Assembly (NCBI GenBank): GCA_023423275.1
Contig: JAFAFW010000045.1
Span: forward strand, 1-64,000
Direction of reading: 5' to 3'
From: Pseudomonadota bacterium
Lineage (GTDB): Bacteria; Pseudomonadota; Alphaproteobacteria; Rhizobiales; Hyphomicrobiaceae
Length of the DNA stretch: 64,000 nucleotides
In this document: positions 9,405 to 18,862 of the stretch, piece by piece
Position numbering within the stretch: position 1 is the stretch's first letter
Layout: each line of letters begins with the position of its first letter
The notes under the pieces: model-generated
What the model was told of the DNA's origin: nothing
What the model saw: the letters and a program-made list of their open reading frames with translations, nothing else
The model's database searches: none
Position numbers and translations under genes: made by a program

Positions 9405-9587
9405 ACCTATTGGCTTGCCCCCGTTTCCGGTAGGCGATAACCGCCGAGTTAACAAACGCCTAATGCGCTTTTCAGGCTTGCATTAATCTTACCGCAATTC
9501 ACGAGCCCTAACATCACGCTGTTATGGGGGAGCAGGTGTATTTGCGAATTTGCGTACGCCTGCAAGTTGTTCGCGTTGGGGGGTAAG

Positions 9588-10997
9588 ATGGGGCGCTCGT
9601 CGAGCGTGCGCGCGCGGTCTATCGCGCGCTTTGCAATAGCCCGTGGGTCGGGGCAGCCACGGTCAAGTCAGGATGAAAGTCGAGCGGATCCGAATGTCGA
9701 TCGCAGCGGGCCATTCGAGATGGACGCCGCGGCTCGTATCGCCCTCCTGAATGAGGCGTTTCCAATCGGTGATAGCTCCCCGGCTACGGAGCGGAAAACC
9801 GATTCCTTAAGTCTCACAGCAAAATTGAACAGTTTCCGGACGCGACACAGCCGTCTCCTGAAATCGCTTCTCGGCGTGCTGGTTGTTGTTGCCGTGGGCT
9901 GGATGCCCGTCCGTGCGCTGCTCGTGACGGCCAGCACGGAAGCCATCATCAACGCGCGGCTTATCACGTTGCGCGCGCCCATCGAAGGGCAGGTGAAGGC
10001 GCTGGGTGGCGTCGGCGTCGGTCAAGAGCTGCAATCCGGATCCATGCTGATCGACATCGACAATCCGCGTGCGGAACGCAGCCGTCTGGATGATCTGCGC
10101 CGCATGCAGGGCGAGCTGGAAAGTGAAACCAAGGGGCTCATTGCGCGGCGTGCCTATCTGGAGTCGTCGCAAACGCTTCTTACCGAGCAGACACGTGCGT
10201 TCCAGATGGGACGGATCGAACGCATCGAAGCCCGCACGGAGGAACTGAGGAGTGAGATGGCCGCCGCCGGCGCGCGCCGGGACGAGGCTGCCCAATCGCT
10301 GGTCCGCGCGCAGTCGCTGGTGAGCAGCGGGACGATCTCCGCCGTCGCCCTCGACAAGCTCAAGCGCGATGCGGTGATCGCGACGGAGGCTCATGCCGCG
10401 CTTGGCCATCGCCTGGCGGGCGAGACGGTGGAGCTGGCCGCGCTCCGCGATGGCATCTACGTCGGCGACAGCTACAACGATCGCCCGCAATCGCAGCAGC
10501 GGGCCGATGAGGTGGCTGCGCGGCTGAATGAAGTCACCGCGCTGCTCAGCGAGCGGGAGTTTCGGCTGGCCGCATTGCACAAGGACATCGAGACGGAACA
10601 GGCCCGTTATGAGGCGCGCGCTGCGGCCTCGATCTCCGCGCCTGTGCGCGGGAGGGTTTGGGAGGTCATGACGGCCCCGGGTGAAACCGTGGTGCGCGGG
10701 CAGGAACTCGTCCGCATGCTCGATTGCTCGCAGGTCATGGTTACGGCGACGGTTGGCGAAACGGCCTACAACCAGCTGCGCGTCGGCGATCCCGCAACGT
10801 TCCGCTTCAAGGGCGAGAGCACGGATCACGAGGGCCGCATCGTCAGCCTCACGGGTGTGGCGACCGCGCCCGCGAACTATGCGATCCAGCCGTCGGCGCT
10901 TGCCAAGGAGCCCTACCGGGTCACGGTCGCATTGCCGAGCCTGGACCAGGGGCCATGCCGAGTCGGCCGCACCGGCCGTGTGACGTTCTCCAACTGA
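9588..10997 (+). CDS. HlyD/membrane-fusion-type protein paired with a polysaccharide synthase (BgsB-like)
   Basis: About 469 residues from the ATG at 9588 (a TTG at 9567 is also in frame). One membrane segment (GVLVVVAVGWMPVRALLV) follows a roughly 85-residue cytoplasmic N-terminus. Then come a first lipoyl half (LRAPIEGQVKALG), a long charged coiled coil, the second lipoyl half (ISAPVRGRVWEVMTAPGETV) and a beta-barrel end. This is the architecture of periplasmic adaptors. It lies ten bases before a cellulose-synthase-like gene, the same order and pairing as bgsB-bgsA, the mixed-linkage beta-glucan locus of Sinorhizobium meliloti. A role in carrying the glucan across the periplasm is inferred from that pairing. 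Confidence 0.85.
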   Translation: MGRSSSVRARSIARFAIARGSGQPRSSQDESRADPNVDRSGPFEMDAAARIALLNEAFPIGDSSPATERKTDSLSLTAKLNSFRTRHSRLLKSLLGVLVVVAVGWMPVRALLVTASTEAIINARLITLRAPIEGQVKALGGVGVGQELQSGSMLIDIDNPRAERSRLDDLRRMQGELESETKGLIARRAYLESSQTLLTEQTRAFQMGRIERIEARTEELRSEMAAAGARRDEAAQSLVRAQSLVSSGTISAVALDKLKRDAVIATEAHAALGHRLAGETVELAALRDGIYVGDSYNDRPQSQQRADEVAARLNEVTALLSEREFRLAALHKDIETEQARYEARAAASISAPVRGRVWEVMTAPGETVVRGQELVRMLDCSQVMVTATVGETAYNQLRVGDPATFRFKGESTDHEGRIVSLTGVATAPANYAIQPSALAKEPYRVTVALPSLDQGPCRVGRTGRVTFSN

Positions 10998-11007
10998 AAG
11001 TACGGCC

Positions 11008-12963
11008 GTGGCGGTTCTTCTGGACACTCTGATGCCGGGCCTCATGATTGCTGGCCTGGGGCTGGCGGTGCTGCCATGGCTGCGGCCCGACGACGAGCGC
11101 GCCCGTGCAGCCATGGTGGCCGTCATGGTCGTGCTGATGTGGCGCTATGTGATCTGGCGTTGGCTGGACACGCTGCCGCCGGCAGGGCTGTCGGTTGATT
11201 TCGCGGTCGGCGTTGTTTTCATTCTCATCGAAACGCTGACGGTTTGTGGCAGCACGATCGGATTGGTGTTTCTGATCCACACGAAAAACCGATCGCCTGA
11301 GGTTGACCGCAATCTCGCCTGGCTCGATGGCGCCAAACCGCCGCCGCTCGTCGATGTCTTCATCTGCACTTACAATGAGGACGAGACCATTCTGGAGCGC
11401 ACCATCATCGGTGCCCTGGCGATGGACTATCCGCGTTTCCGCGTCTGGGTATTGGACGACGGGCGGCGCGCGTGGCTGCAGGACCTCGCGGCAAGGCTCG
11501 GCGCGCATTATCTGACGCGCCCCGATAACGCACACGCCAAGGCCGGCAACATCAACAACGGCCTGAAGCATGTTGCGAGCCTGCCGGAGCCGCCGGATTT
11601 CATCAGCATCCTCGATGCCGATTTCGTCCCGATGCCGCAGTTTTTGCGCCGGGCTCTTACGCTGTTCCGCGAAGACGACGTCGGCATCGTGCAGACGCCG
11701 CAGCACTTCATCAATCCGGATCCGCTGCAGACCAATCTCTCGATGTCCCGCGTCTGGCCGGACGAACAGCGCTACTTTTTCGATGTCCTGATGGCATCGA
11801 AGGACGCCTGGGGCGCTGCATTCTGTTGCGGGACGTCATCCGTCATCCGCTTCCGGGAGTTGTTCGGGATCGGTGGATTTCCGACCGATTCCGTGACCGA
11901 GGACTATCTCGTCACGCTGAAGATGAAAGCCGCGGGGTTCCGGACCGTTTATCTCAACGAGCGTTTGTCGCTCGGTCTCGCGCCGGAAGGCCTCAAGGAA
12001 TACATCACCCAGCGGAGCCGCTGGGCGTTGGGGTTCGCGCAGATTTTTCGCGGGGCACTCGGGCCGCTGCGGTTGCACAACGGGCTGACGCTCGTCGACC
12101 GGATCAGCCTGGTCGAGACGTTTCTCTATTGGTTCGCCAGTTATTCCTTCCGGCTGGTCGGCATCATCGTGCCGATCCTCTACTGGTATTTCAATGTGCT
12201 GGCCGTGCAGGCCGACGTCGCGGAGATGCTCTTTTATTATCTGCCGTATTTCATCTCGCAACTCGTCATCATGGGCTGGATGACGCGCGGGCGGGTAATG
12301 CCGATCCTGGCAGACGTGACCCAGCTTCTGGCCGCCTCGCAAATCGTCCACGCTGTCATGCACGGGCTGTGGCGCCCCAAAGGCCAGAAATTTCAAGTGA
12401 CGGCCAAAGGTGGTGACCGCAGCCGCCGGTTCATTCAATGGCCGTTGCTGCGGACGTTTTTGATTTATCTGGGGTTGACGCTCGGTGGCGTGATCTTTGC
12501 CTTCCTGGTCGAGGATGGCAGCAAGTTGCGCGACTCCAGTGCGCTGTGTCTGTTCTGGAGTTGGTACAATATCGTCATCCTCACGATTGCCTGCGTGGTG
12601 TGCGTGGAAGAGCCGAGGTTGCGTGGCTCGGAGCGGCTGTCGACCAGTGACGCGGCCGTGCTGGAGTTCGACGGTCGGCCGTTCGGCTACCGTGTGCTCG
12701 ACATTTCGCTTGGCGGCGCACGATTGGAAGGGACATCGCCCGGCGAGGTTGGATCAGTTGCTCAGTTCCGCCTCAACGACGTCATCGTGCCTGCAAAAAT
12801 CGTCCGCGACGGCGATGGCGATTTTGCGCTGAATTTCGACAACACAGGGCCATCGCGCGCGGCGCTGATACGATTGCTTTATTCGGGCAAATATTCAGCC
12901 GCCGTGACAGGCATCAAGCCATCCCGCGTGGCGTTCGCAGTGCTGGATCGCGTAATGCGGTGA
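11008..12963 (+). CDS. processive family 2 glycosyltransferase with C-terminal PilZ-like domain (BgsA/BcsA-like)
   Basis: A 651-residue inner-membrane synthase starting at GTG. Membrane segments near residues 5-25, 36-52 and 65-92 precede the GT-A domain, with DDG at 150-152, DAD at 203-205, TED at 297-299 and the processivity motif QRSRW at 335-339. More membrane segments follow (370-540). The cytosolic tail has RGSER at 539-543 and DISLGG at 565-570, which fit the RxxxR and D/N-x-S-x-x-G signature of c-di-GMP-binding PilZ domains. The product is probably a beta-glucan exported with the upstream adaptor and activated by c-di-GMP. No BcsB, BcsC or BcsZ genes are present, arguing against canonical cellulose synthesis. 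Confidence 0.88.
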   Translation: MAVLLDTLMPGLMIAGLGLAVLPWLRPDDERARAAMVAVMVVLMWRYVIWRWLDTLPPAGLSVDFAVGVVFILIETLTVCGSTIGLVFLIHTKNRSPEVDRNLAWLDGAKPPPLVDVFICTYNEDETILERTIIGALAMDYPRFRVWVLDDGRRAWLQDLAARLGAHYLTRPDNAHAKAGNINNGLKHVASLPEPPDFISILDADFVPMPQFLRRALTLFREDDVGIVQTPQHFINPDPLQTNLSMSRVWPDEQRYFFDVLMASKDAWGAAFCCGTSSVIRFRELFGIGGFPTDSVTEDYLVTLKMKAAGFRTVYLNERLSLGLAPEGLKEYITQRSRWALGFAQIFRGALGPLRLHNGLTLVDRISLVETFLYWFASYSFRLVGIIVPILYWYFNVLAVQADVAEMLFYYLPYFISQLVIMGWMTRGRVMPILADVTQLLAASQIVHAVMHGLWRPKGQKFQVTAKGGDRSRRFIQWPLLRTFLIYLGLTLGGVIFAFLVEDGSKLRDSSALCLFWSWYNIVILTIACVVCVEEPRLRGSERLSTSDAAVLEFDGRPFGYRVLDISLGGARLEGTSPGEVGSVAQFRLNDVIVPAKIVRDGDGDFALNFDNTGPSRAALIRLLYSGKYSAAVTGIKPSRVAFAVLDRVMR

Positions 12964-12976
12964 AGCGATTGCCGGA

Positions 12977-13723
12977 TCAGAAGCGGCGCGGGCGCAGGCC
13001 GGCGTGGAACCAGGTGATCATCGAGTAGATGTCATAGACCGGAAGTCCGACGGCGTCCTGAAGTGCTGCGGCGTAGGGCGGCATATTCGTGCACTCAAGG
13101 ACGATGGCGCCGACATCGGGATTTTCGGAGACGAGCCTCGCTCCGGCTTCGACAACGTCGCGTTCGGCCAGCGCGATATCCATATCCTCTTTCTCGGCCT
13201 TGATCAGAACGCGGAAGAATTCCTTGCCGGTTTCCGTGCCCGTGACCGGCGTGTCGAGAGGAACGCCGGCGGCCTCGAGATGCTTCGGCGTCAGTGTTGC
13301 TGCCGAGACGGTCACGATCCCGACGCGCTTGCCGGGAGGAAGGGTGGACTGCACCCACGGCACCTGCATCAATGACGACGTCGCCACGGGCACGCCGACA
13401 GCGGAGGCGATCTCGCGCTGAAACAGCGCCAGAAACCCGCAGTTGGTGGTGATGGCCTCGGCGCCGAGCCGCACGAGATCTCTGGCCGCTTCGATGAAAT
13501 CGGGGAGCAGGCCGGTCGCACCGTTCAGAACCACCTTCTCAGGACTGGCGCCGCTGACGACCTTGTACAGAACGGGAAACGGCCACGTGGTGCCGTTGCC
13601 CATGTCGCCCGGAATGCGCGGGAATTTCGCTTCCAGCATCAGGATGCCGAGCGGCACGCCGTAGATGGATTTGCCGCCGCGTGCGATGCGTGAGCCGGGA
13701 AGATGGAGCCGATCGCCGATCAT
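12977..13723 (-). CDS. Asp/Glu racemase-superfamily protein
   Basis: A 248-residue protein of the aspartate/glutamate/hydantoin racemase superfamily. The two catalytic cysteines are C95 in AITTNCGFLALF and C211 in AIVLECTNMPPY, the paired acid/base thiols of the fold. I chose the ATG at 13723 because GGGAGGA lies seven bases upstream; an upstream in-frame extension lacks a ribosome site. It is the last gene of a minus-strand trio with a D-amino-acid-oxidising flavoprotein and a D-2-hydroxyacid dehydrogenase, suggesting D/L amino or hydroxy acid interconversion. Substrate unknown; maleate isomerase-like activity is an alternative in this fold. Confidence 0.85.
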   Translation of the reverse strand: MIGDRLHLPGSRIARGGKSIYGVPLGILMLEAKFPRIPGDMGNGTTWPFPVLYKVVSGASPEKVVLNGATGLLPDFIEAARDLVRLGAEAITTNCGFLALFQREIASAVGVPVATSSLMQVPWVQSTLPPGKRVGIVTVSAATLTPKHLEAAGVPLDTPVTGTETGKEFFRVLIKAEKEDMDIALAERDVVEAGARLVSENPDVGAIVLECTNMPPYAAALQDAVGLPVYDIYSMITWFHAGLRPRRF

Positions 13724-13745
13724 GACATTTCCTCCCAAATCCCGC

Positions 13746-15023
13746 CTAGAGATATCGCCGCGGATCGAAGGGAGCGAGCGGGATCTCCGGCTGGCGTCCG
13801 TTGACGAGCTGGGCCACGAGCCGTCCCGTTCGTGCCGATCCGACCAGGCCGATATGCCCGTGACCGAACGCATAGACAACATCGCGGGTTGCTCGCGCAT
13901 AGCCGATACACGGACGTCCGTCGGGCATGCTGGGACGGAAGCCCATCCACTGTTTGATGCGACTGGCAGGAAGATCGCGCGGGAGTTTCGGATACATGCT
14001 CAGGAGGTGATCGCGCAGGATTTCGGCCCGCTTCCAGTTGGGCTCAGCCTCAAGTCCGCCGATCTCGACCTGGCCCGCGCATCTCAGGCCCTTGTCCATC
14101 GGGTTGACCACGAACTTTCCCTCACCGTGCATACACGTCATGCGCGGCCCGGCTTCAGCGTTTTCGATCATGATGTGATAGCCGCGCTCGGTTTCCAGCG
14201 GCAGATCGTCTCCAATCGAGGCCGCAAGATGTTTGGAACGCGCACCCGCCGCGACCACGGCCGCATCGCAGCCAATCTCGCCTGTATCAGTGACAACGGA
14301 GACCAGCTTTCCGTTGTCCAGACGCAGACGTTGCGCGCGCGCCGAAACCATCTCAGCCCCGAGCGCGCGAGCATGGGCAACCAGTGCGGCGACATAACTG
14401 CCCGGATCGCGGCAGCGTCCTGCTTCCTGAACAACAACGCCGAACTTATAGCTCGGATCGAGATCCGGCTCGCGCTGGCGCATCTCGTCGGCGTCTATTT
14501 CGAGCCATTCGATCCCCAGTCGTTTGCGGATCTTCCAGCCAAAACCGTCATCCTTCTCGAATTGTTCGCGAGACTTATAGACGTGCATCACGCCCATACG
14601 CTCGATGAGATGGCTGACACCCGCTTCTTCCGCCAGAGGCTTGTGAAGAACCGGGGCGTCCTTCAGCAAGTCGCGCAGGGCACGTGCGGTTTCTTCGACG
14701 CGCGCCTCCGTTGATCCTGACTGGAGATATTTAATCAGCCACGGCAGCGCCTTGGGCAGATAGCTCCATCGCACCGACAAAGGCCCGAGGGGATCCGAGA
14801 GGTATTTCGGGACGTTTTTCCACGCGCCGGGCGTCGCCGGAGGGATCACGGAATGCGATGACAGCCAGCCGGCATTGCCATAGCTGGATGCCTGCACATC
14901 CCCGGCCGTCGCGGGCTCGATGATGGTGACCCGGTTGCCGTCCCGCAATGCTTCGATTGCGCTCACCGCGCCCACCGCACCCGCGCCGATGATTGCTACG
15001 TGGCGTCCGCTCTGTGTGGACAT
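13746..15023 (-). CDS. FAD-dependent D-amino acid dehydrogenase-like oxidoreductase (DadA family)
   Basis: A 425-residue DAO-family flavoprotein. The N-terminal HVAIIGAGAVGAVSAIEAL is the Rossmann dinucleotide motif. SYGNAGWLSSHSVIPPATPG is typical of DadA-type small subunits, and the C-terminus has WMGFRPSMPDGRPCIG followed by GHGHIGLVGSARTG, the second FAD-contact region. The start at 15023 (MSTQSGRH) has a GGAG-type site upstream. The expected reaction is oxidative deamination of a D-amino acid or secondary amine to the 2-oxo acid, with electrons passed to the quinone pool. It sits between the racemase and the D-2-hydroxyacid dehydrogenase, probably in one transcript. Confidence 0.88.
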   Translation of the reverse strand: MSTQSGRHVAIIGAGAVGAVSAIEALRDGNRVTIIEPATAGDVQASSYGNAGWLSSHSVIPPATPGAWKNVPKYLSDPLGPLSVRWSYLPKALPWLIKYLQSGSTEARVEETARALRDLLKDAPVLHKPLAEEAGVSHLIERMGVMHVYKSREQFEKDDGFGWKIRKRLGIEWLEIDADEMRQREPDLDPSYKFGVVVQEAGRCRDPGSYVAALVAHARALGAEMVSARAQRLRLDNGKLVSVVTDTGEIGCDAAVVAAGARSKHLAASIGDDLPLETERGYHIMIENAEAGPRMTCMHGEGKFVVNPMDKGLRCAGQVEIGGLEAEPNWKRAEILRDHLLSMYPKLPRDLPASRIKQWMGFRPSMPDGRPCIGYARATRDVVYAFGHGHIGLVGSARTGRLVAQLVNGRQPEIPLAPFDPRRYL

Positions 15024-15055
15024 CCGATGCTTCCCTGCTCCATCCGAGGCCGCGG

Positions 15056-16024
15056 TTAGACAATTTGATTGTACAGTTGAGCCTCGCCGCGCCACAGGCG
15101 GTCGAGATTTTCTTCGAGGATATCCAGAACGTTGTCTTCGTATTTGCGTGTCTCACCGGCGGTATGCGGCGTGATGAGGACATTCGGAGCGTCCCAAAGC
15201 GCGGATGCCGCGGGGAGCGGCTCCTCGACCGTCACGTCGATGCCGGCCCCCGCAATTTGTCCATCCGTCAGAGCCTTGATGAGTGCCACCTCCTCGACGC
15301 ATGGGCCGCGCGCGACGTTGATGAGGTAGGACGTCGGCCGCATCTGCGCGAAGGCTTCGGCATCGATCAGGTTGCGTGTCTCGTTTGTCAGGGGGCAACA
15401 CAGTGCGACAACATCCGCTTGCGGCAGCATTGCTTTCAACTCGGAGATGGCGTGGACTTCGTCCGCGTGGCCTTTGCCAGCGGATGGATTGCGGCGGAAG
15501 CCGACGACCCGCATCTCGAACGCTTTCGCAAGGCGCGCGAGGCGATCGCCGATGTTCCCGGTCCCGACCACGAACAAAGTCTTCCCGGCCAATTCATCCT
15601 CGCGCTGGTTCAGATCGCTGATCATGCCGCGCCAGACATGCTTGGCCTGATTATCGCGTGCCTCGGGAATCTTACGCGTCATGGCGAGCATCAAGGCCAT
15701 GGCATGATCGGACACGGCGCGAGCATTGATGCCGCTGCCGCTCGCCAGACGGATGTTGCTCGTCTTCAGGATGTCGCGTCCGAATTGATCCGTTCCCGCG
15801 GCGCAGGCCTGGATGAAGCGGAGATTTTTTGCATGCTCGACCAGATCGTTATGCCAAAATCCCGAAACGACCAGTACGTCGGCCTCACCGATACGCGACT
15901 GAAGCTCGTCGCGGCTCCAGACCTGGAAATGACGAATCCCGCGGCTGCGCTTCGCAAACTGAGGTCCGAGTTGATAGGCGACATGCGCGAAGCATATCGT
16001 GAGATCTTCCTTCTTCGGGATCAC
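15056..16024 (-). CDS. NAD(P)-dependent D-2-hydroxyacid dehydrogenase
   Basis: About 322 residues from a GTG at 16024, preferred because AGGAG lies eight bases upstream; an ATG 33 bases further upstream is possible. The nucleotide-binding motif is VVGTGNIGDRLARLAKAF. The conserved catalytic set is visible as the Arg in INVARGPCVEE, the Glu in DVTVEEPLP and the His in ITPHTAGET. It would reduce a 2-oxo acid to a D-2-hydroxyacid or the reverse. In the operon it heads the trio, so its substrate may be the 2-oxo product of the neighbouring DadA-like enzyme (inference). Confidence 0.88.
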   Translation of the reverse strand: MIPKKEDLTICFAHVAYQLGPQFAKRSRGIRHFQVWSRDELQSRIGEADVLVVSGFWHNDLVEHAKNLRFIQACAAGTDQFGRDILKTSNIRLASGSGINARAVSDHAMALMLAMTRKIPEARDNQAKHVWRGMISDLNQREDELAGKTLFVVGTGNIGDRLARLAKAFEMRVVGFRRNPSAGKGHADEVHAISELKAMLPQADVVALCCPLTNETRNLIDAEAFAQMRPTSYLINVARGPCVEEVALIKALTDGQIAGAGIDVTVEEPLPAASALWDAPNVLITPHTAGETRKYEDNVLDILEENLDRLWRGEAQLYNQIV

Positions 16025-16228
16025 TGCTTGTCTCCTGATACGCCGCCGATCCTGCACGCAGCGACTTTTTACGTAGCTACGCCGACACCGTATCGCGTGT
16101 TTCGGCCGAAGTCAGTCATGCTGTTTGAGGCAGCAGGGACGCCTCCGCAGAACGGCTGCGCCTTCTGGTTGCGGCATCTGCGCAAATGGGATGGGGCAGC
16201 GCGGCACTGAGCCTGACGGTAACCAGCG

Positions 16229-17041
16229 CTATCTGAGGCGGAATCGGATCGGTACGCTGAATTCGAGGCTTTCACCTGCGACGGCAGGGGGCGGTCGCGG
16301 TAACGGTGCGGCGCGCTTCAGCAATTCCAGAGATTCATCGTCCAGCATCTCGGATCCGGAGCTGCGGATCACCTTGACCGCCGAAACCTGCCCGCTGCGA
16401 TCCATGATGAACTTCACCGTGGCCTCACCTTCGATGCCACGCGACCTGGCGCGTGACGGATAGCGCTTGTGCCGGTTGAGATGGAGGACGACGGACCGCT
16501 GCCACGACATGATTTTCTGGGAGTCGGCCTTGCTGGAGCCTTGCCGCGGCGCAGCCGCCGACTTGGCGACGGGTGCCTCGACGGGAGGTGGCGCGCTGGT
16601 CTGTGGCGCCGCCATCGTCTGTTCCGAAGCCTGCACTTCCGGAGACGGTTCTTTCACCTCCTCCTTTTCCTCGGGCTCCGTCTCGACCTTCGTCTGTTTT
16701 TGCAGCACGACCTCGGGCTCGGGTGCCGGAGAGGGCATTTCCTCGACGGGGGTCTCTTCCTCGACCTTCTCGATCACTTCCTGCGAGGATGGCGCCGTCG
16801 GAGTGGACTCTTCCATGAGTTGGCCCGGAGCCAGATTCAGGGGCTCCGTGACGTCGGCCGTCATTTCGAGTGCGACTTCGATCGCAATCGCACCTGATGT
16901 CTCGTCGTCCGATTCCTCCGACCACTGCATCATGGCGTAGCTGCCGGCGGCGACATGAAGGCCGACGACGAGCGTCGCCGCGCCGATCCAGCGGATGAAA
17001 CGGCGGCTACGAGACTCCAGGAGATTTGCAGCACCGATCAT
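16229..17041 (-). CDS. tonB: TonB-type energy transducer
   Basis: A 270-residue protein: one N-terminal membrane anchor (about residues 15-38), a long Pro/Glu/Val-rich periplasmic spacer (about 75-160) and a C-terminal TonB domain (about 175-270) beginning with WQRSVVLHLNRHKRYPSRARSRGIEG. The YP and GEATVKF features are typical. It transmits proton-motive energy from ExbBD to outer-membrane receptors such as the one at 43667-47266. It starts in the exbD stop (ATGA), completing an exbB-exbD-tonB operon. Confidence 0.93.
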   Translation of the reverse strand: MIGAANLLESRSRRFIRWIGAATLVVGLHVAAGSYAMMQWSEESDDETSGAIAIEVALEMTADVTEPLNLAPGQLMEESTPTAPSSQEVIEKVEEETPVEEMPSPAPEPEVVLQKQTKVETEPEEKEEVKEPSPEVQASEQTMAAPQTSAPPPVEAPVAKSAAAPRQGSSKADSQKIMSWQRSVVLHLNRHKRYPSRARSRGIEGEATVKFIMDRSGQVSAVKVIRSSGSEMLDDESLELLKRAAPLPRPPPAVAGESLEFSVPIRFRLR

Positions 17042-17532
17042 GGGGTGCGCGGTGGCTCGCTCGCTGGCATTGCTGGAGCCGGGGCTCCGGCTGGCTGCGC
17101 CGGGGCCGGAACGCCAGCGCCGGCAGATTCCAGGCCAACCAAGGCAATCTTGAGATAGCCCGCCGTGCGAAGAAGATTCAGCACATTCATCAGCTCGCCA
17201 TACGGCACATTCTGATCGGCACGCAGGAACAGCCGCTTGTTTTTGTCGCCCTCGGTTGCGGTGCCGACGGCCTGGGCCAGTTGAGGCCGCGGAATGGCTT
17301 CATTGCCGATGCTCAGGCTCAGATCCGGCTTGATCGTAACGTAGATGGGTTTGTCCGGACGCGGTTGCGGCGCGGCCGATGATACCGGCAGGTCGACATG
17401 CACATCGACGGTCGAAAGCGGGGCCGCCACCATGAAGATGATAAGCAGCACCAGCATGACGTCGATGAATGGCGTGACGTTGATCTCGTGTGATTCGGTG
17501 AGATCGTCGCCGTCCTGCAGACCACCAGCCAT
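17038..17532 (-). CDS. exbD: ExbD, proton-channel subunit of the TonB motor
   Basis: A 164-residue protein with a single N-terminal membrane helix. INVTPFIDVMLVLLIIFMV contains the conserved membrane aspartate needed for proton flow. The periplasmic domain follows, and the last 25 residues are an unusual Ala/Pro-rich tail (AGAGVPAPAQPAGAPAPAMP). It overlaps tonB by four bases and follows exbB by three bases. Confidence 0.93.
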   Translation of the reverse strand: MAGGLQDGDDLTESHEINVTPFIDVMLVLLIIFMVAAPLSTVDVHVDLPVSSAAPQPRPDKPIYVTIKPDLSLSIGNEAIPRPQLAQAVGTATEGDKNKRLFLRADQNVPYGELMNVLNLLRTAGYLKIALVGLESAGAGVPAPAQPAGAPAPAMPASEPPRTP

Positions 17533-17535
17533 GGA

Positions 17536-18669
17536 TTACTCCGCTGCCCTCATGGACCGTTGAGGCTCGATGCCCGCGCGATCGAGATCGCGCGACACCA
17601 ACCGCTGCACTTGTGCCGATGCGTCGCCGACGAGAAGCCGATAGCCGGCAATCCAGCGTGCGAACTGATTGTAGATCATGACGGCAGGAATGGCAGCCAC
17701 GAGGCCGATCGCCGTCGCCAGCAAGGCTTCGGCAATGCCGGGCGCAACGACGGCAAGGTTCGTCGTCTGCGCTTTCGAAATGCCGATGAAGCTGTTCATG
17801 ATGCCCCAGACCGTACCGAACAGGCCGACGAAGGGTGCCGTCGAGCCGATCGTCGCCAGCACACCAGTGCCGCGCGCGATGGAACGGGCTGCGGCGGCTT
17901 CGATACGCCCGAGGCGGGAGGCGACGCGTTCCTTGACGCCGTCGGGGTTCGGATTGCTGCCCGAGATCCGAACCTCGGCCGCCGTAGCGTCCAGCATCGC
18001 CGGCAACAGGCCGCGGCGTGACCGCAGTTTGCCAATGGCATCGTAAAGCGATCTCTCGCCGGAGATTCTGTCCAAAGCCCGCCGCAACGCAAAGCCGGCG
18101 GTCAGCAGCTCGAGGCTTTTGGCGAGACCTACCGTCCAGGTGATGATGGAGGCGACGAACAGGCCGATCATCACGCCTTTCACGATGATGTCAGCCGCCA
18201 TGAACATGCCCCAGGGCGATAGATCATGTGGCAGGGAGGCCGGACTACCAGCAACCTGCCCGCCGGTCGCATCGGGCTGAGCCTCGTCGTTGGCCGGGCT
18301 GATGGGCACGGCCTCTTGTCCGTCAACGGGTTGAGACGGGAGAGTGCCATCGCCAGTGGGGGAAAGCGGTCGTGTGCCTGTATCCGCGGCAGGAGGCTGC
18401 GCGGCCTGTTCAGGGGCAGGGCTGCTGGCCGGGGCCGTGGATTGCGGCGCGGCCGGTGCAGCTTGCACCGGTGCGCTCTGCGGTTGCGGCGCCACCTGCG
18501 GCGGGAGTGTCGCAGGGCCGGTTTGCTGGGCTGCGAGAGGCGCCGCCGAACTTATGATGAACGCGATCGCTGATGCCGCAGCCAGAATCAGGCCCGTACG
18601 ATGGAGGCTATGCGATCCACTTGTCGGTGTGCCGGGTTTTTGGGCACTGAGGGAGGCGATCGCGCTCAT
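17536..18669 (-). CDS. exbB: ExbB with long periplasmic N-terminal extension
   Basis: About 377 residues from the ATG at 18669; an in-frame ATG at 18717 would add 16. A Sec signal (TGLILAAASAIAFIISSAAPLAA) is followed by roughly 110 residues rich in Ala, Pro and Gln, then three membrane helices. Typical ExbB segments are APFVGLFGTVWGIMNSFIGIS and GIAEALLATAIGLVAAIPAVMIYN. The protein forms the stator pentamer that houses ExbD. The extended N-terminus is common in alphaproteobacterial ExbB. It is the promoter-proximal gene of exbB-exbD-tonB. Confidence 0.92.
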   Translation of the reverse strand: MSAIASLSAQKPGTPTSGSHSLHRTGLILAAASAIAFIISSAAPLAAQQTGPATLPPQVAPQPQSAPVQAAPAAPQSTAPASSPAPEQAAQPPAADTGTRPLSPTGDGTLPSQPVDGQEAVPISPANDEAQPDATGGQVAGSPASLPHDLSPWGMFMAADIIVKGVMIGLFVASIITWTVGLAKSLELLTAGFALRRALDRISGERSLYDAIGKLRSRRGLLPAMLDATAAEVRISGSNPNPDGVKERVASRLGRIEAAAARSIARGTGVLATIGSTAPFVGLFGTVWGIMNSFIGISKAQTTNLAVVAPGIAEALLATAIGLVAAIPAVMIYNQFARWIAGYRLLVGDASAQVQRLVSRDLDRAGIEPQRSMRAAE

Positions 18670-18862
18670 CGGAGCTTCACGGAATGTGCTGAAAGCCGCT
18701 CGCGCATGCTGTCTCATGCCTCAATCCAACCTGAACGCCTGCACAGATGTTCTATTGCGCACGGCCGTTGAAATTGCCGCGAACACGGCGCTTCAAGCTA
18801 CCAAATCTGGATGCTCTTCGGCAGGCGCCGCACCCCCGCGACCGATACCTCTAGGGACCACG

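Noticed and set aside
9807..11126. 439-residue minus-strand frame opposite the membrane-fusion gene
   Set aside because: Shadow of the HlyD-like gene; low complexity rich in Arg, His and Gln.
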